DNA of 45,970 nucleotides from DAOSVX01 sp964616495 (GTDB taxonomy: Bacteria; Bacillota_I; Bacilli_A; RF39; UBA660), in NCBI GenBank assembly GCA_964616495.1, contig CAZTRF010000003.1:1-45970 (forward strand), in the 5' to 3' direction. The notes under the pieces are model-generated. The model ran no database searches and had not been told where the DNA came from. It was given only the letters and a program-made list of their open reading frames with translations. Every line of letters begins with the position of its first letter. The first letter of the stretch is position 1. The translations under genes and the position numbers were made by a program. Of the stretch, positions 1 to 7,417 are shown one piece after another.

Positions 1-48
1 TTATAAACTTTTAAAAAGCAAAATCTTTATGTTCAACATTATACGTGA

Positions 49-54
49 TATAAT
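49..54 (+). promoter_or_regulatory. -10 box, possible leaderless promoter
   Basis: A perfect TATAAT sits seven bases before the ATG at 61 and no Shine-Dalgarno sequence lies between. A weak -35 (TTTATG, 26-31) is 17 bases upstream. Transcription would begin at or very near the start codon, so the mRNA may be leaderless. Confidence 0.5.
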
Positions 55-60
55 TTTATT

Positions 61-1452
61 ATGAAAAAAGTAAAAGATATGTTTAAAAAGTTATCGTTAG
101 TAGATTTAATTATCTTTTTAATTCCGGTAATATTATTTGGATTTGTTTTATATGTTTATTTTCCAGCTATATTATCTCCTGATTCGCATAATCAACTATG
201 GCAAATAAGTACAGGTATATTTAGTAATGCTCATCCTTTTATTCATACGTTATTAGAAATGCTATGTTTAAAAGTTTGGAATAATCCGGCTAGTGTGGCC
301 ATATTTCAAATCTTAATATTTTCTACTATTTGGATGTTTATTTGCAAATATAATCGAAAAGAAAATTCTAGTAAAAGGGTTATAATATTTCAATTATTAT
401 TGACTTTAATAATATCTTTAAACCCTTTAAACAGTACTTCAGCCATTACTTTATGGAAAGATATTTTATATAGTTATTTGTTATTGTTACTGGCTTTTTT
501 TATTGAAGCAGGTATTGATAATAAATTTAATTATTCAAATAAATTGTTAATATTTATTAGTTTTATAACAGCTTTAGTTCCTCATATTAGACATAATGGA
601 ATTGTTTCTTCTTTTATATTTATAATTATTATAATAATAGCACTATTAAAATATTATAAATCTTATAAATGGTTATTATTAATAGTTTGTAGTTTTTCAT
701 TTTATTTATTATTAAATATTCCTTTAAAAGTATATAAAGTAGAAGAAACTGGATTATCTACTAAACAGGTATTAGATTCCAAGTCTTTACAATATCTTTC
801 TTATTTATTGGCCAATAATAGAATAAATGATGACGATAAAAGTAGTCTAAGTAATTATGTTAATGTTGATAAGTTAAAAGAAGCTAATAACCCATATTTT
901 AAAGACCCTATTTTATTAACAGATATTAATTGGAAATATCTAAACAATCACAACAAAGAATTTTATAAACTGGTTTGGAGTCTTGTTAAAGATGATAAAA
1001 AAACATTTCTAACTTTTATGAAAAAAAGTACCACTGTTTTATATACTTTAGATCGACCTAATGATTGCTTTGGAACTGGGTTATATACTGAAATAGATGA
1101 AAGTAATAATGACCTAGGGTATAAACATATTAATAGTGAAAAAGGAATATACAAAACAATTAACAATTTATTCTATAGGTCAACTCAAGTAAAGGGCCTT
1201 AATGCCTTGTTATATAATCCTGTATTATATTTTTATGGGGGAATAGTATTGGCTATTATAGCTACTATCATATTAAAAAAGAAATATTGGTTATGTATAG
1301 TTCCTAATTTATTTAATGTATTAGGACTTACTTTAACTATACCGGCCCAAGATACTAGGTATGTTTATGGAAACTTTTTTACTTTATATTTAATAATTTT
1401 AATTATAATAAGTAAATATAGTTTTAAAATATGTAAGAAAAGATATAAATAA
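61..1452 (+). CDS. Multi-pass membrane protein, GT-C/DUF6020-like
   Basis: A 463-residue polytopic membrane protein with about ten hydrophobic segments. After the first membrane helix (about residues 15-38) comes S-P-D-S-H (39-43), followed by an N-A-H-P motif. An acidic residue in the first extracellular loop is typical of GT-C glycosyltransferases that use polyprenyl-phosphate sugars, and the arrangement resembles the DUF6020 family. A large soluble loop covers roughly residues 220-370. The gene is followed 17 bases later by a GT4 glycosyltransferase, which supports a role in envelope glycan or glycolipid synthesis. The donor and acceptor cannot be read from the sequence. The start has no RBS and lies just after a TATAAT box. 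Confidence 0.6.
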   Translation: MKKVKDMFKKLSLVDLIIFLIPVILFGFVLYVYFPAILSPDSHNQLWQISTGIFSNAHPFIHTLLEMLCLKVWNNPASVAIFQILIFSTIWMFICKYNRKENSSKRVIIFQLLLTLIISLNPLNSTSAITLWKDILYSYLLLLLAFFIEAGIDNKFNYSNKLLIFISFITALVPHIRHNGIVSSFIFIIIIIIALLKYYKSYKWLLLIVCSFSFYLLLNIPLKVYKVEETGLSTKQVLDSKSLQYLSYLLANNRINDDDKSSLSNYVNVDKLKEANNPYFKDPILLTDINWKYLNNHNKEFYKLVWSLVKDDKKTFLTFMKKSTTVLYTLDRPNDCFGTGLYTEIDESNNDLGYKHINSEKGIYKTINNLFYRSTQVKGLNALLYNPVLYFYGGIVLAIIATIILKKKYWLCIVPNLFNVLGLTLTIPAQDTRYVYGNFFTLYLIILIIISKYSFKICKKRYK

Positions 1453-1455
1453 TGG

Positions 1456-1461
1456 TATAAT
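1456..1461 (+). promoter_or_regulatory. -10 box, possible leaderless promoter
   Basis: TATAAT lies eight bases before the ATG at 1470, in the 17-bp gap after the previous gene. No Shine-Dalgarno sequence is present and no good -35 is visible. If active, the transcript would start within a base or two of the AUG. Confidence 0.4.
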
Positions 1462-1469
1462 AAACTTAT

Positions 1470-2585
1470 ATGAAAAAGATTACAGTTATAACTTCTCATT
1501 TAGGTTATGGAGGCGTTGAACAATACCTTTCTTCTTTATGTGATATGTTAAAAGATAATTACGAAATAGAGTTAATTGTAGTTTATAAAAGTTATAGTGA
1601 ACCGGTATTTCCTTTTGATAAAAAAATTAACATAAAATATATATTTCCTTATATAGCATATCCATCTAACATAATAAAATATCTAAAGTCTTTTAAAATA
1701 GGTAAAGCCTTTAAAGAGGGATTACTTGGTTTAAATATTATTTTAAGTAGAAGGTATAAATTAATTGATATAGTAAGAAATTTAAAAACCGATATTGTTT
1801 TAACTACTAGACTAAAAGAAAGTAAATATGTTAATAGATATTGTTCTAAGAATATTTATAAAATATGTACTGAACATAATTATCCAACTGATTTATATAA
1901 ATTAAAATTATTAACGGGAATATCTAGATTTAATAAATTGGTGGTAGTTAATGATGAAATAAAAAATATATATGAAAAAGACTTTAAAGGAAAGGTAATT
2001 ACCATTCCTAATGTTATAGAAAATATTCCTTTAGAAAAATCTAAATTAAAAACCAATAATATTATTAGTATAGGGCGTTTAGAAAAAGAAAAAGGTATTC
2101 TAGATTTAATAGATGTTATTGATTTGGTATCAAAGCAAATTAAAGATGTGACATTATATTTAATTGGTGATGGAAAAGAAAGAAAAGAAATATCTAAAAA
2201 GATAAATAAACTAAACTTAAATAAAAATATTGTGATGACTGGTTTTTTAAATAAAAAAGATATATCTTTATATATGTTAAATAGTTCATTAATGGTTATG
2301 ACGTCATTTAAGGAGTCTTTTGGAATAGTTTTGTTAGAGGCAATGAGCTATGGGATACCGGTTATATCTTTTGAAAATAGTGGTTCTAGAGAGCTTATTA
2401 ATGGTAAGAATGGGTTAATAGTAAAAAATAGAAACATTAAAAGAATGGCTAAAGAAATTGTTAATTTATTAAATAATAAAAAAGAGTTAAAAACTTATAG
2501 TAAAGGTTGTTCTAAAGTATTAAGTAATTACAATAAAGAGGTTATAAAAGAAGAATGGTTAAAATTTTTAGGAGAAGTAAAATGA
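1470..2585 (+). CDS. Glycosyltransferase family 4
   Basis: A 371-residue retaining GT-B glycosyltransferase. The N-terminal Rossmann half begins with S-H-L-G-Y-G-G-V-E (about 9-17), the glycine-rich acceptor loop of GT4 enzymes. The C-terminal half has the sugar-nucleotide segment S-I-G-R-L-E-K-E-K-G and the E-x7-E motif (Glu282 and Glu290), followed by the usual G-I-P-V-I stretch. There is no signal peptide or membrane helix, so it should act on the cytoplasmic face, moving a sugar from a nucleotide donor to a lipid or polysaccharide acceptor. The last four bases overlap the next lipoprotein gene (ATGA). Neighbours encode a GT-C-like protein and a flippase-like protein. The substrate is unknown. 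Confidence 0.88.
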   Translation: MKKITVITSHLGYGGVEQYLSSLCDMLKDNYEIELIVVYKSYSEPVFPFDKKINIKYIFPYIAYPSNIIKYLKSFKIGKAFKEGLLGLNIILSRRYKLIDIVRNLKTDIVLTTRLKESKYVNRYCSKNIYKICTEHNYPTDLYKLKLLTGISRFNKLVVVNDEIKNIYEKDFKGKVITIPNVIENIPLEKSKLKTNNIISIGRLEKEKGILDLIDVIDLVSKQIKDVTLYLIGDGKERKEISKKINKLNLNKNIVMTGFLNKKDISLYMLNSSLMVMTSFKESFGIVLLEAMSYGIPVISFENSGSRELINGKNGLIVKNRNIKRMAKEIVNLLNNKKELKTYSKGCSKVLSNYNKEVIKEEWLKFLGEVK

Positions 2586-2977
2586 AAAAAGGGCTATTAA
2601 TATTAATGAGTTTAATGATGATTGGATGCGGAAACAATCTTTTAGAAGAACAAAACAGTGAAAAGCTAAAAACTTTTGATAAAATAAGTACTGAAAGTGA
2701 ATATATTTATAATAAAGATGCCGAATATTTAATATTAGAAATTACTAATAAAAAAGTAACTAACGTCACTTTAAATATAGTTTATAAAAGTGAAGGAGAA
2801 GCAGAAAATGCCGAATCTTTACTTACTAATATAGATCAATATGAAAAGATAGAACGTGAAGTCAATATACTTATTGTGACATTTAAAGATAGTTATGTTA
2901 AAATATATAAAGACGCCAGTCTCAAAACAATTGATAAAGATTTAATTAAGGAAGGATATCATAAGATAGGTGAATAA
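2582..2977 (+). CDS. Small lipoprotein
   Basis: Start chosen at ATG 2582, which overlaps the upstream stop (ATGA) and has GGAG nine bases upstream; a longer frame exists but would extend into the glycosyltransferase. The 131-residue product starts M-K-K-G, then a hydrophobic stretch and the lipobox M-I-G-C, so it is a membrane-anchored lipoprotein after lipidation of Cys17. The mature part is a small alpha/beta domain of about 110 residues. It looks like a distant relative of the lipoprotein at 4798-5235, sharing size and a C-terminal hydrophobic-strand pattern ending in F-K. That resemblance is by eye. It is translationally coupled to the GT4 gene. Function unknown. Confidence 0.75.
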   Translation: MKKGLLILMSLMMIGCGNNLLEEQNSEKLKTFDKISTESEYIYNKDAEYLILEITNKKVTNVTLNIVYKSEGEAENAESLLTNIDQYEKIEREVNILIVTFKDSYVKIYKDASLKTIDKDLIKEGYHKIGE

Positions 2978-3712
2978 ATGAAAAAAACATCAGTTAAAAG
3001 AATTGCGGCATACATAATAGATGCTTTAATATTGGGGTTGATAATTTCTTTAATATCAACAACTTCATATTTAAAAAGTAAAGATACTCAAGCTACAAAA
3101 TTAGAAAAACAAATTAGTAGTTATTATGAAAAATATGAAAACGAGGAGATAACAGCTAAAGAATATACTGATTTAACAATGGATTTAACATATAAAATTC
3201 AAAAATATGATAATCCAAGTCAAATATTAACTATTATTTTGTATATAGCTTATTTTGGTATTTTTCAGGCTTTAAATAAAGGTCAAACGATAGGCAAGAT
3301 GGTTATGAAAATAAAAATAAAAGGTTATCAAGATAAAAAAATTAACATTTTTAATTATTTGTTAAGATGTTTATTTTTATACGGAGTGTTAACAACAGCG
3401 ATTACCATTGGATTATATTATTTGCTAGATGTTAAAACGTTTTTCTATGCTAGTGCTTATGTGTCTTTAGCAGGTACCATTTTAGTATATATTATTATAT
3501 TTATGGTTTTAGTTAAACAAGATGGCAGAGGATTACATGATTATTTGGCTAAGACTGAAGTTATAGATACTACTGTTGTCCCAGAAGAAGTAAAAGAAGA
3601 ACCAAAAGAAAAAGTTATTGAAGCCGACTATGAAGAAACAAAAGCTCCAAAAAAGAAAACGAGTTCTAAAAAAAAGAACTCTTCAAAAAAAGTAACTAAA
3701 AAAATAAAGTAA
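2978..3712 (+). CDS. RDD family membrane protein
   Basis: The 244-residue protein opens with K-R-I-A-A-Y-I-I-D (7-15), giving the Arg and Asp of the RDD family, and carries G-R-G-L-H-D-Y-L-A-K-T near the end of the domain, the conserved C-terminal RDD signature. Four hydrophobic segments are visible (about 9-30, 77-97, 125-150 and 155-180) with a charged loop between the first two. The last ~50 residues are a soluble tail rich in Lys and Glu, ending in a Lys/Ser-rich run probably exposed in the cytoplasm. The ATG follows the preceding TAA directly, so the gene is in one operon with the lipoprotein. RDD proteins have poorly defined roles; some are proposed transporters. Confidence 0.85.
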   Translation: MKKTSVKRIAAYIIDALILGLIISLISTTSYLKSKDTQATKLEKQISSYYEKYENEEITAKEYTDLTMDLTYKIQKYDNPSQILTIILYIAYFGIFQALNKGQTIGKMVMKIKIKGYQDKKINIFNYLLRCLFLYGVLTTAITIGLYYLLDVKTFFYASAYVSLAGTILVYIIIFMVLVKQDGRGLHDYLAKTEVIDTTVVPEEVKEEPKEKVIEADYEETKAPKKKTSSKKKNSSKKVTKKIK

Positions 3713-3736
3713 AAGCGATTAAAGGAAGTTTGAATC

Positions 3737-4756
3737 ATGAAGAATACTAAAATTAATGGTATTATTCTATTTGTTGTAACTGCGGCTATACTTATTTATG
3801 TATTAAAAGATAATTTTACGCAAACGATTAATATAATTAGTTCAGCAAATTTATTGTGGATTCTAATAGCGATAACTTTATATGTTATTGCCTTTTCCGT
3901 TGAAACAATGGTTTTAAGGAAGTTGATTAAACAATATAAAAAAGATTACTCTCTTTTATCAACATTTAAATTAACGATTATGACCAAGTTTTTTAATGGT
4001 ATTACTCCTTTTTCAGCTGGAGGAAGGCCCTTACAATTAATTGAATTTAAAAAAAGAGACATAAAAATATCTGATGGGACTAATATTGTAGTTCAGCAGT
4101 TTATCGTTTTTGAAATATCATTTATTATTTTAGCGGGTATTTCTTTTATATTAGATTATATTTTTAACTTTTTTTCTTATGTGCCGATACTTGATAAATT
4201 GACTAAAATTGGTTTCTTAATAAACATTGCGATTTTAGGAATAGCTTTCTTATTAAGCCTTAGTAAGAAATTAAATAAAAAAATAGTGAAAGCAATTGTA
4301 CTGTTATTGTCAGGACTAAAAATAGTTAAAAATAAAGAAGAACAATTAGAAAAATGGGAAGCAACGTGCAATGAGTATTATGATGGCTTTAATAGTTTTA
4401 GAAATAATCGTCAAACGGTTTGGAAATGTATTTTGTTAGAACTTATAGCATTAATGATAGAATATATGATTCCTTTATGTATTTTTAAATCATTAGGGCC
4501 AACCATTAACTTAAATATAATTAGTTGTCTAGTAGCTTCAGTATTTGTTTATATGTCGGGTTGTTATATACCCATTCCTGGAGGAACAGGAGGAATGGAA
4601 TACGGCTTTATGAATTATTTTGCAAATTTTACAGGGGTATTTTTAATCTCACCAGCATTAATTTTGTGGAGATTTATAACATATTATCTTCCAACATTAA
4701 TTGGGGGAATAGCTTTTAATATTAATAAAAAGAAAAACGAAAAAATGATATTATAG
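3737..4756 (+). CDS. MprF/YbhN-type transmembrane flippase-like protein
   Basis: A 339-residue integral membrane protein with seven to eight helices, preceded by AAAGGAAG. It contains N-G-I-T-P-F-S-A-G-G-R-P and P-I-P-G-G-T-G-G-M-E, the two glycine/proline signatures of the lysylphosphatidylglycerol-synthase transmembrane (UPF0104, YbhN/AglD2) family. It lacks the cytosolic aminoacyl-transfer domain of full MprF, so it corresponds to the flippase module alone. Relatives are thought to move modified lipids across the membrane. With a GT4 and a GT-C-like gene just upstream, flipping of a glycolipid made by those enzymes is a reasonable inference. Confidence 0.85.
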   Translation: MKNTKINGIILFVVTAAILIYVLKDNFTQTINIISSANLLWILIAITLYVIAFSVETMVLRKLIKQYKKDYSLLSTFKLTIMTKFFNGITPFSAGGRPLQLIEFKKRDIKISDGTNIVVQQFIVFEISFIILAGISFILDYIFNFFSYVPILDKLTKIGFLINIAILGIAFLLSLSKKLNKKIVKAIVLLLSGLKIVKNKEEQLEKWEATCNEYYDGFNSFRNNRQTVWKCILLELIALMIEYMIPLCIFKSLGPTINLNIISCLVASVFVYMSGCYIPIPGGTGGMEYGFMNYFANFTGVFLISPALILWRFITYYLPTLIGGIAFNINKKKNEKMIL

Positions 4757-4783
4757 AATAATACATGTTAAAATTTATGATAT

Positions 4784-4800
4784 GGGAGGTGAGCAAAATT
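4784..4800 (+). promoter_or_regulatory. RBS pointing to an ATT start codon
   Basis: GGGAGGTG (4784-4791) is a strong Shine-Dalgarno sequence. Six bases later is ATT (4798-4800), and reading from it gives an ideal lipoprotein signal peptide. The in-frame GTG at 4789 lies inside the SD itself, and the ATGs at 4765 and 4777 have no SD. AUU initiation is known for infC in other bacteria. Confidence 0.5.
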
Positions 4801-5235
4801 AAAAAAATAATTTTAAATGGAATATTGATATTGGTTTTAGTTTTTGGAGTAGTAGGATGTGGAAGTCAAAGCCCATCTTCTAACGAAAAAAATACGAGTC
4901 AGGGCGAAAATATTATTAATAATGAAGAAATAAAATTATATTCAGATGATACAAAATTGGTATTTAATTTAAGTGCTTATACAGCAGTATATTATTTTGA
5001 AGGAGATGTCGTAACTGGGTTAGAATATTATTTTGAATATCCAGATTCAGCAACTGCTGCAGCAGCCGTATCTTCAATTAAAGCTGGTTATACAGCTGAA
5101 GATAATATAGAAAAAGTAATTCAAAAAGGAAATTATGTGATTGTAAAATTTAAAAATGCTGAATATCAAGATTTGAAAGTTAGTGAAATTAAAGAAACCT
5201 ATAAATATTTAGATGAATTTTATAAAAACAATTAA
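4798..5235 (+). CDS. Small lipoprotein, probable ATT start
   Basis: Read from ATT 4798 the protein has 145 residues and begins with two Lys, a hydrophobic stretch and the lipobox V-V-G-C, so it should be an extracytoplasmic lipoprotein. A low-complexity Ser/Asn/Glu linker follows, then a ~95-residue alpha/beta domain that resembles the lipoprotein at 2582-2977 in layout. The frame is open back to ATG 4765, which could also be used because a TAGAAT box (4754-4759) would place transcription start near it; that version would put eleven extra residues, including a Trp, before the signal peptide. The frame and the lipoprotein nature are secure; the start is not. A terminator follows directly. Confidence 0.7.
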   Translation: MKKIILNGILILVLVFGVVGCGSQSPSSNEKNTSQGENIINNEEIKLYSDDTKLVFNLSAYTAVYYFEGDVVTGLEYYFEYPDSATAAAAVSSIKAGYTAEDNIEKVIQKGNYVIVKFKNAEYQDLKVSEIKETYKYLDEFYKNN

Positions 5236-5256
5236 AGCACATTATAGTGCTTTTTT
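5234..5256 (+). terminator. Rho-independent terminator
   Basis: A 7-bp stem (AAAGCAC / GTGCTTT) with a 6-base loop is followed by a run of T. It ends the envelope operon and overlaps the stop codon of the lipoprotein gene. Confidence 0.75.
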
Positions 5257-5296
5257 GGATGATTAGCCAAATTATAACAAAATGATTGGAGAAAAA

Positions 5297-5836
5297 ATGG
5301 AAGAATATTTTGATGTACTTGATGAAAATGGGAATCCTACTGGAAAGAAAAAATTAAGAAAAGAAGTTCACAGAGATGGCGATTGGCATAGAACGGTTCA
5401 TATATGGATAATAAACGGTAAAAAAGAAATTCTTTTACAAAGAAGATGCAAAGATAAAGATAGTTTTCCTAATATGTTAGATGTATCATGTGGCGGGCAT
5501 TTATCTGCTGGAGATTCTTCTTTAGTTGGAGCAATAAGGGAGATTAAAGAAGAATTAAATTTAGATATAAGCAAAAACGATTTGGAATTTTTAACCACTT
5601 TAAAACACACTATAAATTATAAAGAAGATTTTCTTAACAACCAATTTGAAGATATTTACATATTAAAAAAAGATATTAAGTTAGAAGATATGAGTTATCA
5701 AGAGGAAGAAATATCTGAAATAATATATTTTTCTTATAAAGATTTTATTAATATGATAAATAATAAGGATAGAGAATTAATTATTAGAGAAGAAGAATTT
5801 GAAATACTAAAAGATTATTTAAATAATTTGAAATAG
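5297..5836 (+). CDS. Nudix hydrolase
   Basis: Start placed at ATG 5297, five bases after GGAG, rather than at ATG 5282. The 179-residue product begins E-E-Y-F-D-V-L-D-E-N-G, typical of the YfcD/IPP-isomerase-like Nudix branch. The Nudix box runs from G-G-H-L-S-A-G-D to R-E-I-K-E-E-L: the R-E-x-x-E-E metal-binding core is intact, while the upstream Glu of the consensus is Asp and the Gly after EE is Asn-Leu. It probably hydrolyses a nucleoside-diphosphate-linked compound in the cytoplasm; the substrate cannot be told. The gene stands alone between two terminators of similar sequence. Confidence 0.87.
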   Translation: MEEYFDVLDENGNPTGKKKLRKEVHRDGDWHRTVHIWIINGKKEILLQRRCKDKDSFPNMLDVSCGGHLSAGDSSLVGAIREIKEELNLDISKNDLEFLTTLKHTINYKEDFLNNQFEDIYILKKDIKLEDMSYQEEEISEIIYFSYKDFINMINNKDRELIIREEEFEILKDYLNNLK

Positions 5837-5855
5837 CACATTACAGTGCTTTTTT
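5835..5855 (+). terminator. Rho-independent terminator
   Basis: AGCAC / GTGCT hairpin with a 6-base loop and six T, starting in the stop codon of the Nudix gene. Nearly the same hairpin as at 5234-5256. Confidence 0.7.
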
Positions 5856-5864
5856 CATATGATA
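5838..5864 (+). promoter_or_regulatory. Possible promoter of the amidase gene
   Basis: CATATGATA (5856-5864) fits the sigma-K -10 pattern CATA-N3-TA, and AC at 5838-5839 is 16 bases upstream, as in sigma-K promoters. A sigma-A reading (TTACAG 5841, TAAAAT 5863, spacer 16) is also possible. In DNA this AT-rich such matches arise by chance, so the assignment is weak. Confidence 0.2.
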
Positions 5865-5879
5865 AAATAGGTGATTAAC

Positions 5880-5933
5880 ATGGATAGAACTTTAATAGGT
5901 ATTGTAATAGATCCAGGACAAGAATGTTTCTGA
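5880..5933 (+). pseudogene. 5' fragment of interrupted N-acetylmuramoyl-L-alanine amidase
   Basis: AGGTGA precedes ATG 5880. The first 13 codons end in D-P-G, the start of the Amidase_3 D-P-G-H-G-G motif. The next codon begins CA and the sequence then enters the integrated element, giving four foreign codons and a TGA. Joining 5880-5920 to 11386-12532 restores a continuous 395-codon frame with the His codon CAT rebuilt across the junction. As it stands the fragment encodes only a 17-residue peptide. The gene is therefore split rather than decayed: no other damage is visible in either half. Confidence 0.85.
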
Positions 5934-5940
5934 TAACCCC
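5911..5940 (+). other. attL of the serine-recombinase element
   Basis: Amidase sequence up to GGA is followed by the crossover dinucleotide CA (5919-5920) and the element arm AGAATGTTTC (5921-5930). The arm is the exact reverse complement of the arm at attR, so both ends derive from one palindromic attP. A 2-bp core fits large serine recombinases. Confidence 0.85.
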
Positions 5941-6019
5941 AATAAAAAATAAAACTAGATATCACAAATAATATAAAAATTATAAATAGTAATTTATAAA
6001 TTTAAAAGCAATTAAATAT

Positions 6020-6066
6020 CTTTACTTTTGCATAACAAAGTGCTATAATGTAATACATAAGTAAAG
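6020..6066 (+). promoter_or_regulatory. Promoter with inverted-repeat operator upstream of abiEi-like gene
   Basis: -35 TTTACT (6021-6026), 17-base spacer, -10 TATAAT (6044-6049). A perfect inverted repeat CTTTACTT (6020-6027) / AAGTAAAG (6059-6066) brackets the promoter. AbiEi antitoxins repress their own promoters by binding inverted repeats, so this is a likely autoregulatory operator. Confidence 0.6.
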
Positions 6067-6074
6067 GTGATATT

Positions 6075-6653
6075 ATGTCTAATAAAGAAAAAGTAATAGA
6101 CTTATTAAATAATAACGGTTATTTTACTACTTCTGAATTTTTAAATCTAGGATTAAGTAAAACGACTTTAAAAAATTATTTAAATGAAGGAATAATTGAA
6201 AAAGTATGTAATGGTATATATATAGAACCAAAATTATTAGAAGATGAGCTATATGTTATTCAATTAAAATATCCATTTGCTGTTGCTTCTTATGAATCTG
6301 CACTTGATATTTTAGGACTTTTAAATGATATTCCAACAGATGTAAGTGTTACAATTCCAAGAGGAAAATCAGTAAGAGCAAAGTGTAAAGTTCATTATAT
6401 TTCTAAAAATAAATATGATATAGGGATAATTTATGTAGTTAATGGTTTTGGGAATAAAATAAAAACATATAATGCCGAGAGATGTATATGTGATATGCTT
6501 AGATCAGAGAATGATTTAGAACAGCAAAATCGCACGTTAAATTATTATTTTAACAACGAATCAAAAAATATAGAAAGACTATTGGAATATGCGAAAATAT
6601 TTAATATTTATGAAAAAGTAAATACAATTGTTGATGTAATGATGAAATGGTAG
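6075..6653 (+). CDS. abiEi: AbiEi-family type IV antitoxin
   Basis: A 192-residue protein preceded by AAAGGTGA. The N-terminal ~60 residues form the winged helix typical of AbiEi: G-Y-F-T-T-S-E-F followed by L-S-K-T-T-L-K-N-Y-L and the wing V-C-N-G-I-Y-I. The C-terminal domain has the A-S-Y-E-S-A-L segment shared by the AbiEi/AbiGi C-terminal domain. In known AbiE systems this protein represses the operon and neutralises the nucleotidyltransferase toxin AbiEii. Here only the start of the toxin gene follows, overlapping in the ATGG-TAG region. The antitoxin is intact but orphaned; it could still repress its promoter or counter a toxin elsewhere. Confidence 0.85.
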   Translation: MSNKEKVIDLLNNNGYFTTSEFLNLGLSKTTLKNYLNEGIIEKVCNGIYIEPKLLEDELYVIQLKYPFAVASYESALDILGLLNDIPTDVSVTIPRGKSVRAKCKVHYISKNKYDIGIIYVVNGFGNKIKTYNAERCICDMLRSENDLEQQNRTLNYYFNNESKNIERLLEYAKIFNIYEKVNTIVDVMMKW

Positions 6654-6781
6654 AAGAAAAGATATTTAAAGAAAGCATAAATAAAGTTAAAAAAAATTAT
6701 AATTTATCATATTATGAAGTTTTACAAAGATATATGTTTGAAAGAATATTAGAACGTATTTCCTACATTAAAAATAAATAG
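6647..6781 (+). pseudogene. Truncated AbiEii-type toxin gene
   Basis: ATG 6647 overlaps the end of the antitoxin gene, the normal abiE arrangement. About 37 codons look like the N-terminus of an AbiEii/AbiGii nucleotidyltransferase, ending in M-F-E-R-I-L-E-R-I. The segment that should lead into the catalytic core (usually ...K-D-N-F-I-L-K-G-G) is missing. At 6757 the sequence switches to an 86-bp inverted copy of part of the gene at 7492-7944, which supplies seven foreign codons and a TAG. No nucleotidyltransferase active site remains, so the toxin is dead. Confidence 0.75.
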
Positions 6782-6842
6782 TTTATATTGGATATTTATA
6801 TCAACTGGTTTATTAGGAAATTACTACTTTTTAAATAAATGG
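6757..6842 (+). repeat. 86-bp inverted repeat, copy 1
   Basis: Identical at all 86 positions to the reverse complement of 7777-7862. It is a stray fragment of the membrane-protein gene at 7492-7944, lying at the break point of the toxin gene. Confidence 0.95.
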
Positions 6843-6858
6843 AGGTGTGAAAAAAATG
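6841..6858 (+). promoter_or_regulatory. RBS deciding the start at 6856
   Basis: GGAGGTG (6841-6847) lies eight bases before ATG 6856, so the GTG at 6847 is part of the RBS rather than the start. Its first two bases are the last of the 86-bp repeat, so the site was formed at or preserved next to the rearrangement joint. Confidence 0.7.
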
Positions 6859-7263
6859 AAAAAATGTATTAATTGTAAAGCTGAAATTGATACTAAAATA
6901 AAAATTTGTCCAAATTGTGAAAGAAAACAACCAAATTATTACGAAAAGGAAATATCAATTTTTTTAATACTATTAATTATTGTTTCTTTCATATTAATTG
7001 GGATATTAGAAAGTCAAAATAGTGGTGGTTCTGAAAATAAATGTTATATTTCAATAGAAGAATTTAATGAAATAAAAACTGGCATGACTTATGAAGAAGT
7101 TAAAAACATTGTTGGATGTGACGGTACTGTTAATTCTGAAACAGAATTAATGGGTTCTAAAATGACGATATATTCGTGGTATGGTAAAGATGGAATTTCA
7201 AATGCTAATATAAATATTCAAGATGACAAGCTTATTAATAAAACACAAATTGGTTTAAAGTAA
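6856..7263 (+). CDS. Zinc-ribbon membrane protein with BLIP/SmpA-like domain
   Basis: A 135-residue protein. Residues 4-24 form a zinc ribbon (C-I-N-C ... C-P-N-C), then a single membrane helix (about 33-54), a short Ser/Gly linker, and an extracytoplasmic domain beginning E-F-N-E-I-K-T-G-M-T-Y-E-E-V-K-N-I-V-G. That K-x-G-M-T-x-x-x-V segment is the signature of the DUF3862/BLIP/SmpA-like fold, which often binds proteins. The architecture suggests a cytosolic zinc domain linked to a surface domain. It is a cargo gene of the element. Upstream sequence is rearranged, so its native promoter may be lost. Confidence 0.7.
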   Translation: MKKCINCKAEIDTKIKICPNCERKQPNYYEKEISIFLILLIIVSFILIGILESQNSGGSENKCYISIEEFNEIKTGMTYEEVKNIVGCDGTVNSETELMGSKMTIYSWYGKDGISNANINIQDDKLINKTQIGLK

Positions 7264-7291
7264 CTAAAAATTCCATTTTAGTAACACACTA

Positions 7292-7313
7292 CGATATTGG
7301 CTAGCCAATATCG
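7292..7313. repeat. 22-bp perfect palindrome
   Basis: Two 11-base arms (CGATATTGGCT and its exact reverse complement) abut without a spacer. It has no T-run, so it is not a terminator; a protein-binding site or cruciform is possible. It sits between two other hairpins in the same intergenic stretch. Confidence 0.7.
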
Positions 7314-7349
7314 ATTGTGCAAAGGAAAATCCCTTTTGAAACCCTATAT

Positions 7350-7394
7350 AGCAATATAATGTAAATTAATTATAAACATTATATTGCTTTTTTT
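7350..7394 (+). terminator. Rho-independent terminator
   Basis: AGCAATATAATGT (7350-7362) pairs with ACATTATATTGCT (7376-7388), 13 bp, and is followed by a run of T. It ends the rightward transcription of the zinc-ribbon gene. Confidence 0.8.
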
Positions 7395-7417
7395 ATCAAA
7401 TTATTTTGATAAAAAAT

